DNA of 43,931 nt from Terriglobia bacterium (lineage in GTDB: Bacteria; Acidobacteriota; Terriglobia; JAIQFV01): assembly GCA_028716525.1 (NCBI GenBank), contig JAQUPQ010000034.1, positions 1 through 43,931 on the forward strand, read 5' to 3'. Shown piece by piece: positions 31,727 to 43,930 of the stretch (positions are counted from its first letter, which is position 1; each line of letters opens with the position of its first letter). The position numbers and the translations under genes were made by a program. The notes under the pieces were generated by a model. That model was given only the letters and a program-made list of their open reading frames with translations, made no database searches and was not told the origin of the DNA.

Positions 31727-34210
31727 CTATTCATACCGCAACGCCACCATCGGATCCACACGCATGGCGCGGCGAGCCGGCACGAGGCTGGCCACGACAA
31801 CCACGGCGCCCATCAGGAACGTAATGGTCAGAAACGTCCACAGGTCGGTGACACCCACTCCATACAGCTCGGCGGCCAAAAAACGCGTCAGGAAAAACGA
31901 TGCCGCCACGCCGAAGGCCATTCCCACCAAAGCAATTCCCATCCCGTTCCCCAAAATCAATTTCAACACTTCACCGGGTCGAGCGCCCAAAGCCATGCGG
32001 ATGCCAATCTCGTGGGTCCGCTGCGACACCAGATGCGACATGACGCCGTAAATTCCAATGGCCGCGAGAACCAATGCCAACACACCAAAAAAACCAGTCA
32101 ACTCTGCCAACATGCGATTGGGAGTGTCTTGTATCGCCATCAGTGTCTCGAGGGGATCGACCGACGAGATAGGTTGTTTCCGGTCAACCGTCCAAATGGT
32201 GTCGCGGATATCGGAAGCCATGCCCGCAGAAATATCCGAGGTCCGCACGACAAATCCCAGCGTGCTCGATGGAAATTGCGACAAGGAAACGTACATCTGC
32301 CGTTCCGGGCGGGCGCGCAGTTGATACATCTTGATGTCGTCCACGACGCCCACGATGGTGCACATGGTGTGTTGCTCGCCGAATTGGAGACGCTTCCCGA
32401 TCGGATCTTCATTGGGCCAAAATTGTCGCGCCAGAGTCTGATTGATAATCGCCGCCGGTGAGCCCTCCGGAGCATCTTCCGAATTAAAGTATCGCCCCTT
32501 CACCAGACCGATCTGCATCGTCGAGAAATAATCCCTTGAGACGGCTGAAAAACGAGCGCCTAAAACTTCTCCCGGGCGTGGAGCGGGTCTTCCCGCAGCT
32601 TCAATTTCGACACCTTGGCCGAATCCTCCGAAAGGCACGGAACTGGCAGCCCCCGCTGAAACCACATGGGGTCTGGCTTTCAAGCGATTCAAAACTTCTT
32701 CGCTGAAATTCCGCCGGCTCGCCTCCTGCGCGTACCGTGTCTTGGGCAAATCCAATTGAGCTACCATCACGCCGGCGGGATTGTATCCGGGGCTGGAGCG
32801 CACCGAGTTAATAAAGCTCTTGACCAACAATCCCGTTGAAATGAGCACCACCACGGCTAAAGCAATTTCTGCTCCCACAAATAGGCGTCGTAGGCGGATG
32901 CCGCGACGACCCCCCGCAACTTGGCCTGCGGCTTCTTTGAGCGAGTCATTCAGATTGAATTTCGAACTCTCGAGGGCCGGTGCGAGGCCAAATACCAATC
33001 CGCAGATCAGTGCGATCGCCAGCGTGAAGCCCAGGGTAGTGAAATCCAGGGACACCTTCCCATAATTCACCAAGAAGCCGCGAATGTGGTTCGGAATGGC
33101 GGATTCAATCCAACTCATCCCCCAGGCGCCGAAAAGGGATCCAGCAACGGCGCCGAGGAAGAACAACAACAGCGATTCGGTGATCAGTTGACGCGCAATT
33201 CGACCTTTCGAAGCGCCGAGTGCGCCGCGCAAGGCGAATTCTTTGGTCCTCTGTGTGGCTCGCGCCAACATGAGATTCGCCACATTGGCGCACGCAATCA
33301 ACAGCACCAGGCCCACAATCCACACCATAATCATCAGCTCCGGCGTGCCTTCGTTCCGTCCAATCTCGACGGTCATGGGGCTGGTTAACCAAGTGATGTT
33401 TGCGTTCGTCTGCGGATACTGCTTCTCGAGACGCGCCAAGATCGCTGCAGCCTCCGACCCGGCTTGCGCCCTGCTGATGCCCGGCTTCAGCCGCCCAAAC
33501 GCCGAAAACCAATTGTTATTGCGATCCGCACGTTCCTTGTTGGTCAATGCCAAGGGCGTCCACACATTGGCCCAACCCATAAGTGGGAATTGGAATGTTG
33601 AAGGCATCACGCCCACGACCGTGTAGGGTTCGTCACCGATGGTAATGGTTCGTCCGATGATCTTGGGATCACCCGCAAACCGGCCTTGCCATAGCCCCTC
33701 ACCCAGAATGGCGACGTGCCCTCCGCCCTGCCGATCTTCTTCCGGAGTGAACGTGCGGCCGAGAATGGGTTTCGCGCCCAACGTCTCAAAATAATTCCAA
33801 CTGACACGCCCGCCCTCCACGAGCGCCGGCGGTCCGTCACCGGTGAGACTGAAGTTCCAAATGGCATACGCGGCGACGTCTTGAAAGGATTTGTTCTCTC
33901 TTTGAAAATCGATGAAATCGGCAGTCGAGCTGACCCCGTTGCTGGTCCATCCTCTCTTGTTGTCATGAGAAAGGAACATCATTAGGCGATCTGCTTGCGG
34001 ATACGGCAACGGCTTGATCAGCCAGGCATCGACATAACTGAATATTGCGGTGTTGACCCCGATTCCCAGTGCCAACGTCAACACGGAAATCAAAGTGAAC
34101 GCCGGCGCCTTCACCAAAATCCGCACGCCATAGCGCATATCCTGAAGCAGAGCGTCCAGCCATCTCAGGCCTGGCCGCTCGGCTGTAATCTGAGCCGACG
34201 GTGTGTTCAT
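31727..34210 (-). CDS. ADOP-type permease 8 (own sigma-54 promoter)
   Basis: This protein has 827 residues. It has a short extra N-terminus (MNTPSAQITAERPGLRW) before the common LLQDMRYGVRILVKAP, so TM1 sits at about 38-60. AAGGA lies 7 nt before the ATG. The first FtsX block has ACANVANLMLARATQRTKEF. The second periplasmic module has QTLARQFWPNEDPIGKRLQF. The C-terminal block has SHLVSQRTHEIGIRMALGAR and ends MRVDPMVALRYE. Upstream it has a sigma-54 element at 34403-34419 and an enhancer-like site at 34514-34530 instead of the shared leader. It probably leads a unit with permease 7. Confidence 0.9.
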   Translation of the reverse strand: MNTPSAQITAERPGLRWLDALLQDMRYGVRILVKAPAFTLISVLTLALGIGVNTAIFSYVDAWLIKPLPYPQADRLMMFLSHDNKRGWTSNGVSSTADFIDFQRENKSFQDVAAYAIWNFSLTGDGPPALVEGGRVSWNYFETLGAKPILGRTFTPEEDRQGGGHVAILGEGLWQGRFAGDPKIIGRTITIGDEPYTVVGVMPSTFQFPLMGWANVWTPLALTNKERADRNNNWFSAFGRLKPGISRAQAGSEAAAILARLEKQYPQTNANITWLTSPMTVEIGRNEGTPELMIMVWIVGLVLLIACANVANLMLARATQRTKEFALRGALGASKGRIARQLITESLLLFFLGAVAGSLFGAWGMSWIESAIPNHIRGFLVNYGKVSLDFTTLGFTLAIALICGLVFGLAPALESSKFNLNDSLKEAAGQVAGGRRGIRLRRLFVGAEIALAVVVLISTGLLVKSFINSVRSSPGYNPAGVMVAQLDLPKTRYAQEASRRNFSEEVLNRLKARPHVVSAGAASSVPFGGFGQGVEIEAAGRPAPRPGEVLGARFSAVSRDYFSTMQIGLVKGRYFNSEDAPEGSPAAIINQTLARQFWPNEDPIGKRLQFGEQHTMCTIVGVVDDIKMYQLRARPERQMYVSLSQFPSSTLGFVVRTSDISAGMASDIRDTIWTVDRKQPISSVDPLETLMAIQDTPNRMLAELTGFFGVLALVLAAIGIYGVMSHLVSQRTHEIGIRMALGARPGEVLKLILGNGMGIALVGMAFGVAASFFLTRFLAAELYGVGVTDLWTFLTITFLMGAVVVVASLVPARRAMRVDPMVALRYE

Positions 34211-34402
34211 CGTTTCATCCTTATTAAATTCTGCGCCAAAGCTCCATTAGATCGACCAGCGTTACTCCACAAAATCATTCGCACACTCAGGAAGATCAAG
34301 TTCCAATCCAATTTTGAATTTAAAGATGCATTTTTTTAGAACCCAATTCGCATGTCTTTGTGCCGGGGAAAGGCGCCTGTAGGCTTCCCACATTTCACCT
34401 TA

Positions 34403-34419
34403 ATGCAAGGCTAATGCCA
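34403..34419 (-). promoter_or_regulatory. Sigma-54 (-24/-12) promoter of permease 8
   Basis: The minus strand reads TGGCATTAGCCTTGCAT, a full match to TGGCA-N6-TTGCW with correct GG-GC spacing. The start site would be near 34391, giving a leader of about 180 nt. The interval 34211-34402 shows no gene or shared leader. Confidence 0.78.
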
Positions 34420-34513
34420 GCCCTCGTGTATTTTCAAGGGCTTGTACAATAACAAGTTAGACGCATTTGCATTTCGAGACCGGTGAACTTTAATGCCCGC
34501 TGCTGGCACCGTT

Positions 34514-34530
34514 TGTACCAAAAACGAACA
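34514..34530. promoter_or_regulatory. Enhancer-like inverted repeat upstream of the permease 8 promoter
   Basis: TGTACCAAAAACGAACA is a TGT-N11-ACA 17-mer. It is related to the sites at 28939 and 41815 and again begins exactly 95 above the end of its sigma-54 element. Confidence 0.68.
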
Positions 34531-34649
34531 ATGGAAATGTTTGCGTGGGAGGCTGTTAACGGATCTTGTCGGAGTGATCAATTCTGACCAACACTTGGAC
34601 GTGGAGGTCGGAGGGCTTCAATGCTTAAAATTTCTGTGGCCGATGTAGT

Positions 34650-34994
34650 CCCGTTCACGGGGCTTGATTCTCCCCGGCATCCCTTGAGGGACGGCGAAAG
34701 AGAATGGCTGTCTGAATTTCCTGTCGCCCCATCAATGGGGCTCAAAACAACAACCAGAAAAACGATCTCACACTAGACCCTTTTCCCCGCCGGTGAACCG
34801 GCGGGCTGAGAGCAGCAAGCCCCGTGAACGGGGCTGCAAAAAGCGGTGTGGACGGCGTGTGTTTGTGAAATTGTATTTCCTCGATTTCGCAGCTCTCAAT
34901 TAAAATCTCTCAAGAGAATCCGCCCACTCTCGACCTGAAATCTGACATCCGCCAAAAAGCCGGCGGACCTTCGGCCTGACCCCTGCCACCTGAT
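34650..34994. repeat. REP cluster downstream of permease 9 (copy a)
   Basis: This is a unit of about 345 bp packed with palindromes: CCCGTTCACGGGG, CATCCCTTGAGGGA, GCCCCATCAATGGGGC, CCCGCCGGTGAACCGGCGGG and GCCCCGTGAACGGGGC, then a TCCGCC...GGCGGA hairpin. It reaches the stop of permease 9. A nearly identical unit (37839-38186) reaches the stop of permease 10, and a partial third copy lies at 40965-41152. Confidence 0.8.
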
Positions 34995-37691
<2,697 letters not shown>

Positions 37692-38186
37692 AAGATTTTC
37701 CCTCGCCGGTGACACCATTCTCACGGCCGCTTCATTTTACGGCTGCCCTGAGTCCGCTTCAGCGGGCTTGCTCTTCCTCAGCCCGCCGGTTCACCGGCGG
37801 GAAGCAATCAAAAGCAATAATTCTTTAATTCTCTTGAAGCCCCGTTCACGGGGCTTGATTCTCCCCGGCGTCCCTTAAGGGACGGCGAAAGAGAATGGCT
37901 GCCTGGAATTCTCTGTCGCCCCATCAATGGGGCTCAAAACAATAACGAGAAAAACGATCTCACTCACGATCCTATTCCCCGCCGGTGAACCGGCGGGCTG
38001 AGAGCAGCAAGCCCCGTGAACGGGGCTGCAAAAAGCGTTGTAGACGGCGTGTGTTTGAGAAATTGCATTTCCTCGATTTCACCCCTCACTATTAAGATTT
38101 CTCAAAAGAATCGGCCCACTCTCGACCTGAAACCTGACATCCGCCAAAAAGCCGGCGGACCTTCGGCCTGACCCCTGACTCCTGAT
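37692..38186. repeat. Permease 9 leader and REP cluster (copy b)
   Basis: This 495-bp gap has two parts. Next to permease 9 is a leader also found upstream of permease 10, with a GCCCGCCGGTTCACCGGCGGG palindrome near 37781-37801. From 37839 to 38186 it is the same 345-bp palindrome unit as at 34650. I see no promoter motif or gene. Confidence 0.75.
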
Positions 38187-40817
38187 TCACTCATACCGCA
38201 ACGCCACCATGGGATCGACTTTCGTCGCGCGACGTGCGGGCACATAGCTGGCCAAAAGAACGATGGCAGCCAATAGCGCCGTCACGAGGACGAACACAGC
38301 AGGATCGGCGGTGCTGACTCCAAAAAGAAAACCCCGAAGTAAGCGCGTCAAGGCCAAGGCCACGGGCACTCCAATCAGAATGCCGATTCCGGCTATTCTC
38401 AATCCTTGGCCGAGCACCATAGAGAACACCGCGCTCCGAGACGCACCTAGCGCCATCCGCAGACCGATCTCATGCGTGCGTTGGGTGACCGCGTAGGCGA
38501 CCACGCCATAGACGCCCACGGATACGAGCAGCAGTGCCAACGCGGCGAATGACGACATCAACAACGCGCTGAGACGTTGGTCGACGGTGGAGTTGTCCAA
38601 CATCCACTTCATGGTGTGGACGCCCGAAATGGGCTGCTCACTGTCCAGCATCGCGACTCCTCGGCGAACCTCCGAGAGGACCGCGCCGACCGGCATGGTC
38701 GTTCGCAGCACAAACCAAGCAAAGTAATCCGACTCCTGAGCCATGGGGATGTATAACGCCGGCTCGGCCGGTCGGTCGAGCGTGTCGTGGCGGACATTGC
38801 CTACGACGCCGACAATGATTCGAGGGGGCGCGTGGGGCCCCGTGTGCGTCAGAACTTTTCCGATGGGATCTTCACCGGGGAAAAACCGGCGCGCAAATTC
38901 CTGACTGATGACGATCACCGGTGGAGAATCGCGGCCATCACGAAGATTGAATTCACGTCCCTGAATCAATGGAATACCCATCGTCTGGAAAAAGCCCGGT
39001 GTGACGAAGTCCTTTCTCGCTTGCGGTCGATTGCTGGAATCGTCGAGAGTCTTACCTTGAATCAAGAAGGTGGAGCGCATGCTGTCACCGCTTTCCGGCA
39101 GCGTGCTGGTGGCGGCGGCGGATGTCATGCCGGGCATTGAAGCCAGCCGATCCAGCAAACGGAGAAAAAAATCTCCCGGCAATGCGCCGGCCGCTCCTCG
39201 ACTATCTGCCCTCGAAACGCTGAAAACCACCCGGCCCTCGGGAACAAAACCGGGGTCGACGGCCCTCAAACGCAGAAAGCTCCGCATCAGCAATCCACCA
39301 CCGGCGAGAAGCACCAAGGAAATAGCAATCTCACCGGCGACCAACAACGTGCGGGCACGCCGCGCAGAGACCCTGCTCCCGGCGACCTGCTGACGAAGCG
39401 ATTCATCCGGAGACGTCCCCGCGGCGTGAAGAGCCGGCAAGAGCCCTGAGAGTAGCGCGGTCGCCAAGGACAAAAGGACCGCAAAGGAGAGCACTTGAGG
39501 ATCCAGTCGAATCGCGAAGCCCCGGGGTAGGAATTGAGCAGCGACCACGCTGAGCAGATCGATGGTCCAGCCCGCAAGGGCTATTCCGACGGTGCCGCCC
39601 AAAACCGCTAACAACAGCGCCTCCATAAGCCACTGTGAAAGCAGACGGGCACGAGAAGCGCCGAGTGCGGCGCGTATGGCGAACTCTCCCTGGCGAATGC
39701 TGGCCCGCGCCAGGAGAAGACTCGAGAGATTGGCGCACGCGATCAGTAGGACAAAGCCGACTGCTCCAAGAAGCACGAGCAACGCCGCACGAATATCGCC
39801 TACAAGACTGTCATGCAATCCGTACAGTCGGAATCCCCAAAGACCGGTATCGGCAGTATGCGTCGAAGCGAGACGCGAGGCAATCGTGTCCATCTCGACC
39901 TGCGCCTGGCTGAGGGAGATCTGTGGCTGCAGACGGCCGACGCAGCTTAACCAGTTCGAGCCGCGCTCGGTGAGTAGATCGCGGTCTGTCACGGTCTGGT
40001 TGAGGGATGCCCAGAGTTCCACTCCGGCAGGGAAGTCGAAGCCAGGCGGCATCACACCGATCACCGTTGCCGGAATGCGGTCCAGCCGGATCTGGCGGCC
40101 CGCGATGTGTGCATCACCTCCGAAGTATCGTTGCCAAAGCGCATAGCTGATCACAACGCCGGGCTCGATGGAACGATCATCTGAAAGCGTGGAGGAGCCG
40201 ACGAGCGCCCGCGCCTCCAATACATCAAAGAAAGCGGGCGTGACGACAACCGCCCGAAGTCGTTCGGGACGACGACCGCCGATGTTCATGGCCCAGTTGG
40301 AATAAGCGGCAAGCTGGTCGAAACTATTGGCCTGGTCGCGAATGCTCACGAAATCCGGGTAAGACAACGGGTTGTGGTAGACATTTAGGGCAGGGTTAGC
40401 ACCAAACAATGCGACCAGTCGATCGGAATGCACAAACGGCAACGGTCGCAGCAGCACCGAATATATGGCACTGAAGATCGCGGTGTTGGCGCCGATTCCG
40501 AGCGCTAGTGTGAGAACCGCAACCGCGGCAAAACCCGGCGATTTTCGCAACATGCGCGCACCGAAACGAAGGTCTTGCCAGAGGGCTTCGAGAAACGGCA
40601 AGCCACGGCGCTCCCGATATCTTTCTTTGGCTTGCTCCACACCACCAAGTTTGATGAGGGCTTGCCGCCGCGCCTCTTCCGGTGTCATCCCGGCCCGTAG
40701 GTTGTCATTGATGTGCATCTGAAGATGACTGTTGAGCTCTTGGCCGATGTCGTGGTCGGGTCGTTCTCCTCGGAACAAATTAATGACTCGAATGAACCAT
40801 GCTCGAAGTTGTCTCAT
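38187..40817 (-). CDS. ADOP-type permease 10 with N-terminal prefix domain (first in array)
   Basis: This protein has 876 residues from the ATG at 40817 (GAGGG 8 nt upstream). The prefix domain (about 1-75) is almost identical to that of permease 9. The first periplasmic module contains VTPAFFDVLEARALVG, and the first FtsX block has ACANLSSLLLARASIRQGEF. The second module has QEFARRFFPGEDPIGKVL, and the last block has AYAVTQRTHEIGLRMALGAS, ending TKVDPMVALRYE. It is the copy nearest the PadR gene, 486 bp downstream of it on the same strand, so it is the best candidate for PadR control. Confidence 0.9.
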   Translation of the reverse strand: MRQLRAWFIRVINLFRGERPDHDIGQELNSHLQMHINDNLRAGMTPEEARRQALIKLGGVEQAKERYRERRGLPFLEALWQDLRFGARMLRKSPGFAAVAVLTLALGIGANTAIFSAIYSVLLRPLPFVHSDRLVALFGANPALNVYHNPLSYPDFVSIRDQANSFDQLAAYSNWAMNIGGRRPERLRAVVVTPAFFDVLEARALVGSSTLSDDRSIEPGVVISYALWQRYFGGDAHIAGRQIRLDRIPATVIGVMPPGFDFPAGVELWASLNQTVTDRDLLTERGSNWLSCVGRLQPQISLSQAQVEMDTIASRLASTHTADTGLWGFRLYGLHDSLVGDIRAALLVLLGAVGFVLLIACANLSSLLLARASIRQGEFAIRAALGASRARLLSQWLMEALLLAVLGGTVGIALAGWTIDLLSVVAAQFLPRGFAIRLDPQVLSFAVLLSLATALLSGLLPALHAAGTSPDESLRQQVAGSRVSARRARTLLVAGEIAISLVLLAGGGLLMRSFLRLRAVDPGFVPEGRVVFSVSRADSRGAAGALPGDFFLRLLDRLASMPGMTSAAATSTLPESGDSMRSTFLIQGKTLDDSSNRPQARKDFVTPGFFQTMGIPLIQGREFNLRDGRDSPPVIVISQEFARRFFPGEDPIGKVLTHTGPHAPPRIIVGVVGNVRHDTLDRPAEPALYIPMAQESDYFAWFVLRTTMPVGAVLSEVRRGVAMLDSEQPISGVHTMKWMLDNSTVDQRLSALLMSSFAALALLLVSVGVYGVVAYAVTQRTHEIGLRMALGASRSAVFSMVLGQGLRIAGIGILIGVPVALALTRLLRGFLFGVSTADPAVFVLVTALLAAIVLLASYVPARRATKVDPMVALRYE

Positions 40818-41303
40818 AAGATTTTCCCTCGCCGGTGACGCCGTTCTCAATGCCCATCAACTTTACGGCTCACCGGAGTCCGCTTCAGCGGACTTGCTCT
40901 TCCTCAGCCCGCCGGTTCACCGGCGGGAACGGATCAATAACCATAAATCTGTAATTCTTTTGCAGCCCCGTTCACGGGGCTTGATTCTCCCCGGCGTCCC
41001 TTGAGGGACGGCGAAAGAGAATGGCTGTCTGAATTTCCTGTCGCCCCATCAATGGGGCTCAAAACAACAACCAGAAAAACGATCTCACTCAAGATCCTTT
41101 TCCCCGCCGGTGAACCGGCGGGCTGAGAGCAGCAAGCCCCGTGAACGGGGCTTCCATGAGAAGGCCTCTTCCATGAGAAGGCCTCTGCGACCCCAGCCCT
41201 CGCACAAAAGCCCCGCCTTGGTACTGCATGGGCTTGCCCCGATGCATCGGGGTGAAGGTTACCAAACTCGCCACTCGTCACTCGCCACTAATCACTGCTT
41301 CAT
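40818..41303. repeat. Permease 10 leader and partial REP cluster (copy c)
   Basis: This gap repeats the permease 9 leader next to the start codon, followed by the palindrome unit (40965-41152), which here lacks the final segment. Further on are two direct CCATGAGAAGGCCTCT copies (near 41153-41186) and CACTCGTCACTCGCCACT type short repeats before the PadR stop. No gene is seen. Confidence 0.72.
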
Positions 41304-41648
41304 TCACTGTTCTTCCGGCGACAAAAACCGCGCCAGGATGGAGGTCGTCTTCTCCCACTCGCGCTCTTCCTTCTCCACCTGCTTGCGACCGGCGCGCGTC
41401 AGTTTGTAGTACTTGGCCTTGCGATGGTTGTCGGAAACACCCCACTCTGAGGAAACGTATCCCTCCTGCTCCAACTTCAGAAGCGCCGGATAAAGGGTTC
41501 CGTAATTCACGACCAACCGCTGTTCGCTGGTTTGCTCAATACGCCGGGCGATGCCATATCCGTGCAACGGCCCCAAGGCTTGAAGCGTCTTCAAAATCAT
41601 CAAAGCCAGGGTTCCTTGCCATACATCGGTCTTCTCTTCAACGCTCAT
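41304..41648 (-). CDS. PadR-family transcriptional regulator
   Basis: This protein has 114 residues. The start is the ATG at 41648 because GAGG lies 6 nt upstream; the longer frame adds 73 residues without homology. The PadR winged helix covers about 8-90: WQGTLALMILKTLQAL, GPLHGYGIARRIEQ, VVNYGTLYPALLKLEQEGYV, then YYKLTRAGRKQVEKE. A C-terminal dimerisation helix follows. PadR proteins are usually repressors that respond to small molecules or stress, and PadR genes are frequently found beside ADOP genes in acidobacteria. It reads in the same direction as the ten permeases and lies upstream of all of them. It has a sigma-54 promoter of its own at 41705. Confidence 0.93.
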   Translation of the reverse strand: MSVEEKTDVWQGTLALMILKTLQALGPLHGYGIARRIEQTSEQRLVVNYGTLYPALLKLEQEGYVSSEWGVSDNHRKAKYYKLTRAGRKQVEKEEREWEKTTSILARFLSPEEQ

Positions 41649-41704
41649 ATCAGTCCTCTGGGTTCCCCATATTAAAACTCTCCACTCTCCTATTGTGAAC
41701 CCAT

Positions 41705-41720
41705 AGCAAGCCAAATGCCA
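41705..41720 (-). promoter_or_regulatory. Sigma-54 (-24/-12) promoter of padR
   Basis: The minus strand reads TGGCATTTGGCTTGCT, matching TGGCA-N6-TTGCW with correct spacing. The start site would be near 41693, leaving about 45 nt before the PadR start codon. Confidence 0.76.
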
Positions 41721-41814
41721 ATCAAAAATCAACGGAATCTCATTGTTCTCATGGATGTTAATCCGTAGGGTATGCGGTTGAACCGTTTTCGAACTGACCG
41801 CCGGCGGAAGGATC

Positions 41815-41831
41815 TGTCTCAAGAATGAACA
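41815..41831. promoter_or_regulatory. Enhancer-like inverted repeat upstream of the padR promoter
   Basis: TGTCTCAAGAATGAACA shares TGTCTC and the G-rACA end with the site at 28939 and starts exactly 95 above the end of the sigma-54 element, as at permeases 6 and 8. The rest of the 41649-42046 gap holds no gene that I can support. Confidence 0.66.
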
Positions 41832-42046
41832 CCCCGACGGTTTTTGCCCCACCATGAAAGGAACCACCGGGACGCTCCCCCGGCCATCGCGATATCATCG
41901 CTTTCCGAGCAGATTGACGCCCGCCTGCACGCAGTTTAGAATCCTCGCTCACCCATGCGCTCTGGAAGCGCCGCAGACCTCCACCGTCTGTATAGTTGGA
42001 CTTCTTGGAAAATATGAATCGGATCTACTAGGGAAGGATGAACCTC

Positions 42047-42511
42047 ATGAGCCAGTTCATTGCAGCCTCGATCATCCTCACAGGCACCATCAACCTTAAC
42101 GGCCCGATCGATGAAGTTTTCAAGCTTTTTTCGCCGATGGGAGAAAAAATGTGGGTACCGGGATGGTCGCCGGAGCTGATCCACCCCGCGGGTGTCGATT
42201 GGCAGGAGGGAATGATTTTTCGAACGCAGGAGGAGAAAGGCCCAGCTATCTGGACCGTGCTGCAATTGGATTGTGCATTCCACTCCGTAAATTATTTTCG
42301 CTCGGAAGTGAATCGCTACGCCGCTGTGGTCGAGGTTACATGCACGGCTCTTTCTGCCCGAACAACACAAGCGAGAGTGACGTATCATTTCATCGGCCTT
42401 ACCGAAGAGGGCAACGCGGAAATCAAAGCCATGACTCCAACCGCCTATCAGGAAAAAATGGCCCGCTGGACGAAATGGATCAACGAGTATCTGGCATCTC
42501 GAGTGAACTAA
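42047..42511 (+). CDS. SRPBCC (START-like/polyketide cyclase) family protein
   Basis: This protein has 154 residues from the ATG at 42047, which has AAGGA 8 nt upstream; an ATG at 42038 adds three residues. A start strand (ILTGTINLNGPIDEVFKLF) and the motif SPMGEKMWVPGWSPELIHP are typical of SRPBCC proteins, with the pocket-facing strands following (AIWTVLQLDCAFHSVNYF, AAVVEVTCTAL, ARVTYHFIGL). A long C-terminal helix (YQEKMARWTKWINEYL) closes the fold. The fold binds hydrophobic ligands; the substrate is unknown. It is divergent from padR, and no catalytic residues can be assigned. Confidence 0.82.
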   Translation: MSQFIAASIILTGTINLNGPIDEVFKLFSPMGEKMWVPGWSPELIHPAGVDWQEGMIFRTQEEKGPAIWTVLQLDCAFHSVNYFRSEVNRYAAVVEVTCTALSARTTQARVTYHFIGLTEEGNAEIKAMTPTAYQEKMARWTKWINEYLASRVN

Positions 42512-42599
42512 AGAATTCACGGTGTTCTGGATCCTGAACCGCTCCACAGATCTCCAACTCTCCACTAACCGCCCGTCACTGAAAACTGTCTTTCCGACC

Positions 42600-42628
42600 T
42601 TGTCGCCCGCGGTCCTCTGCGATAAAAT
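42600..42628 (+). promoter_or_regulatory. Promoter of tRNA-Arg(CCG)
   Basis: TTGTCG (42600-42605) and TAAAAT (42623-42628) are separated by 17 bp. The start would fall near 42635, some 17 nt before the tRNA. Confidence 0.6.
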
Positions 42629-42651
42629 GCCACGGTCGAGCCACACCGTGT

Positions 42652-42728
42652 GCGCCTGTAGCTCAGTTGGATAGAGCGTTTCCCTCCGAAGGAAAAGGCC
42701 GCTGGTTCGAGCCCAGTCAGGCGCACCA
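42652..42728 (+). tRNA. tRNA-Arg (anticodon CCG)
   Basis: This is a 77-nt cloverleaf with acceptor GCGCCTG/CAGGCGC, D-arm GCTC/GAGC, anticodon stem TTTCC/GGAAA around loop CTCCGAA, T-arm GCTGG-TTCGAGC-CCAGT and encoded CCA. It shares the acceptor with the tRNA-Arg(TCT) at 463 but is intact and single. Confidence 0.97.
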
Positions 42729-42853
42729 TTGTTCTAAACACTTTTCTTCACGCCCCCTCATCGCACATCCTTATTCAAGGTCGGTGTTGATATACTGCTG
42801 TCCACCCAGGAATCAGATGCAGGCCGGGAAAGGATGAAGCCAACGCCGGGCCG

Positions 42854-43732
42854 ATGAATTACTTTCTGAAGACCAGACTTTCAATCAGGCTTTTCCATTA
42901 TGTTCTCGGGATGTTCGTAGCGCTGGCCATGAACCCGCGAACACCTTGCCAGTTTATTCGGGAACAGCGCGATTGTTACAGCCAAGAAATGATTGCCAAC
43001 CCCAATCGACCCACCGTCGCAAACCCGGCAGATATCACGCAGTATGGTGTCTTGGAATTGGAGCAAGGATGGGAGCACGCTTGGCCGGCAGCCGGAGTTC
43101 ATCAAACCGATTTTCCGACTCTCTTGAAGTTTGGCTTGCTGTGCGGTCTGGAAATTCGCTGGGCCCCCACGGCATATCTTTCGCAAAGCAACTCAGCCGG
43201 CACTGAGCGAGGATGGGGCGACACTTGGCTGGGACCTCAATTCCTTTTCTATAAGCAAACAGCTCATATTCCCTCGTTGGCCCTCAGCTATGCGGTTAAG
43301 ATTCCGACGGCGAACCGGGACAAGGGTCTTGGAACGGGACGATTCGATCATGCCGTCACGCTGCTCGCAAGCAAGGATTTTGGAAAAACTCATGTCGATG
43401 TGAATGCCACCTACTTTCTCATCGGGCGCACACCCGTCGGATTCCTCCATGATTGGCAAATGAATCTTTCGGTGGCGCACCCGCTTCGAGGGCCTTGGGG
43501 ACTCACGACAGAAATTTACGGAAACACGCGACTCGATTCCAACACGCCGGGATTCGTATCATCCTTGTGGGCTCTAACGTATAATGTATCGCCGCGGTTG
43601 GTTCTGGACGGGGGAATTGATGTGGGCCTCTCGCGTGACGCACCGAACAAGCGTGTGTTTGCCGGGTTCACTTTTTCTCTTATTAATCTCTATCGCTTCT
43701 TCGGCAGCCGTTCAAATAGCCCCGGGCCTTAA
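42854..43732 (+). CDS. Outer-membrane beta-barrel-like protein (MetA-pathway/phenol-degradation type transporter family)
   Basis: This protein has 292 residues. A short hydrophobic N-terminus (LFHYVLGMFVALAM, about 13-26) could be a signal sequence. The body has alternating strands typical of the PF13557-like outer membrane family: YGVLELEQGWEHAW, then FGLLCGLEIRWAP, then the conserved GWGDTWLGPQFLFYKQ. SLALSYAVKIPTANRDKGLGTGRFD, broken here as two parts SLALSYAVKIPTA and NRDKGLGTGRFD, and further strand pairs to the C-terminus follow. Members are predicted barrels, some linked to uptake of aromatic or other hydrophobic compounds; the name does not prove a substrate. The ribosome site is weak, so the exact start is uncertain. 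It stands alone between two tRNA genes. Confidence 0.78.
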   Translation: MNYFLKTRLSIRLFHYVLGMFVALAMNPRTPCQFIREQRDCYSQEMIANPNRPTVANPADITQYGVLELEQGWEHAWPAAGVHQTDFPTLLKFGLLCGLEIRWAPTAYLSQSNSAGTERGWGDTWLGPQFLFYKQTAHIPSLALSYAVKIPTANRDKGLGTGRFDHAVTLLASKDFGKTHVDVNATYFLIGRTPVGFLHDWQMNLSVAHPLRGPWGLTTEIYGNTRLDSNTPGFVSSLWALTYNVSPRLVLDGGIDVGLSRDAPNKRVFAGFTFSLINLYRFFGSRSNSPGP

Positions 43733-43811
43733 GAGAACGCGCCTCACACATTCTGATTTCATGAAACAATTACTTACTGCTCCACTCAGCCGCATGCCGG
43801 GTTCTTTTTTG

Positions 43812-43840
43812 TTTACAAATTTTGCGTTCCAGTCTAAATT
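43812..43840 (+). promoter_or_regulatory. Promoter of tRNA-Lys(CTT)
   Basis: TTTACA (43812-43817) and TAAATT (43835-43840) are separated by 17 bp, 14 bp ahead of the tRNA. Confidence 0.55.
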
Positions 43841-43854
43841 TTTAGCCCGCTCGT

Positions 43855-43930
<76 letters not shown>

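Noticed and set aside
37692-38186. Sigma-54 promoter for permease 9
   Set aside because: I looked for TGGCA-N6-TTGCW and the 17-bp enhancer-like site here and upstream of permease 10 and found neither.
41649-41867. 73-residue N-terminal extension of PadR
   Set aside because: The internal ATG at 41648 has a good ribosome site and begins the conserved domain; the extension covers the sigma-54 promoter.
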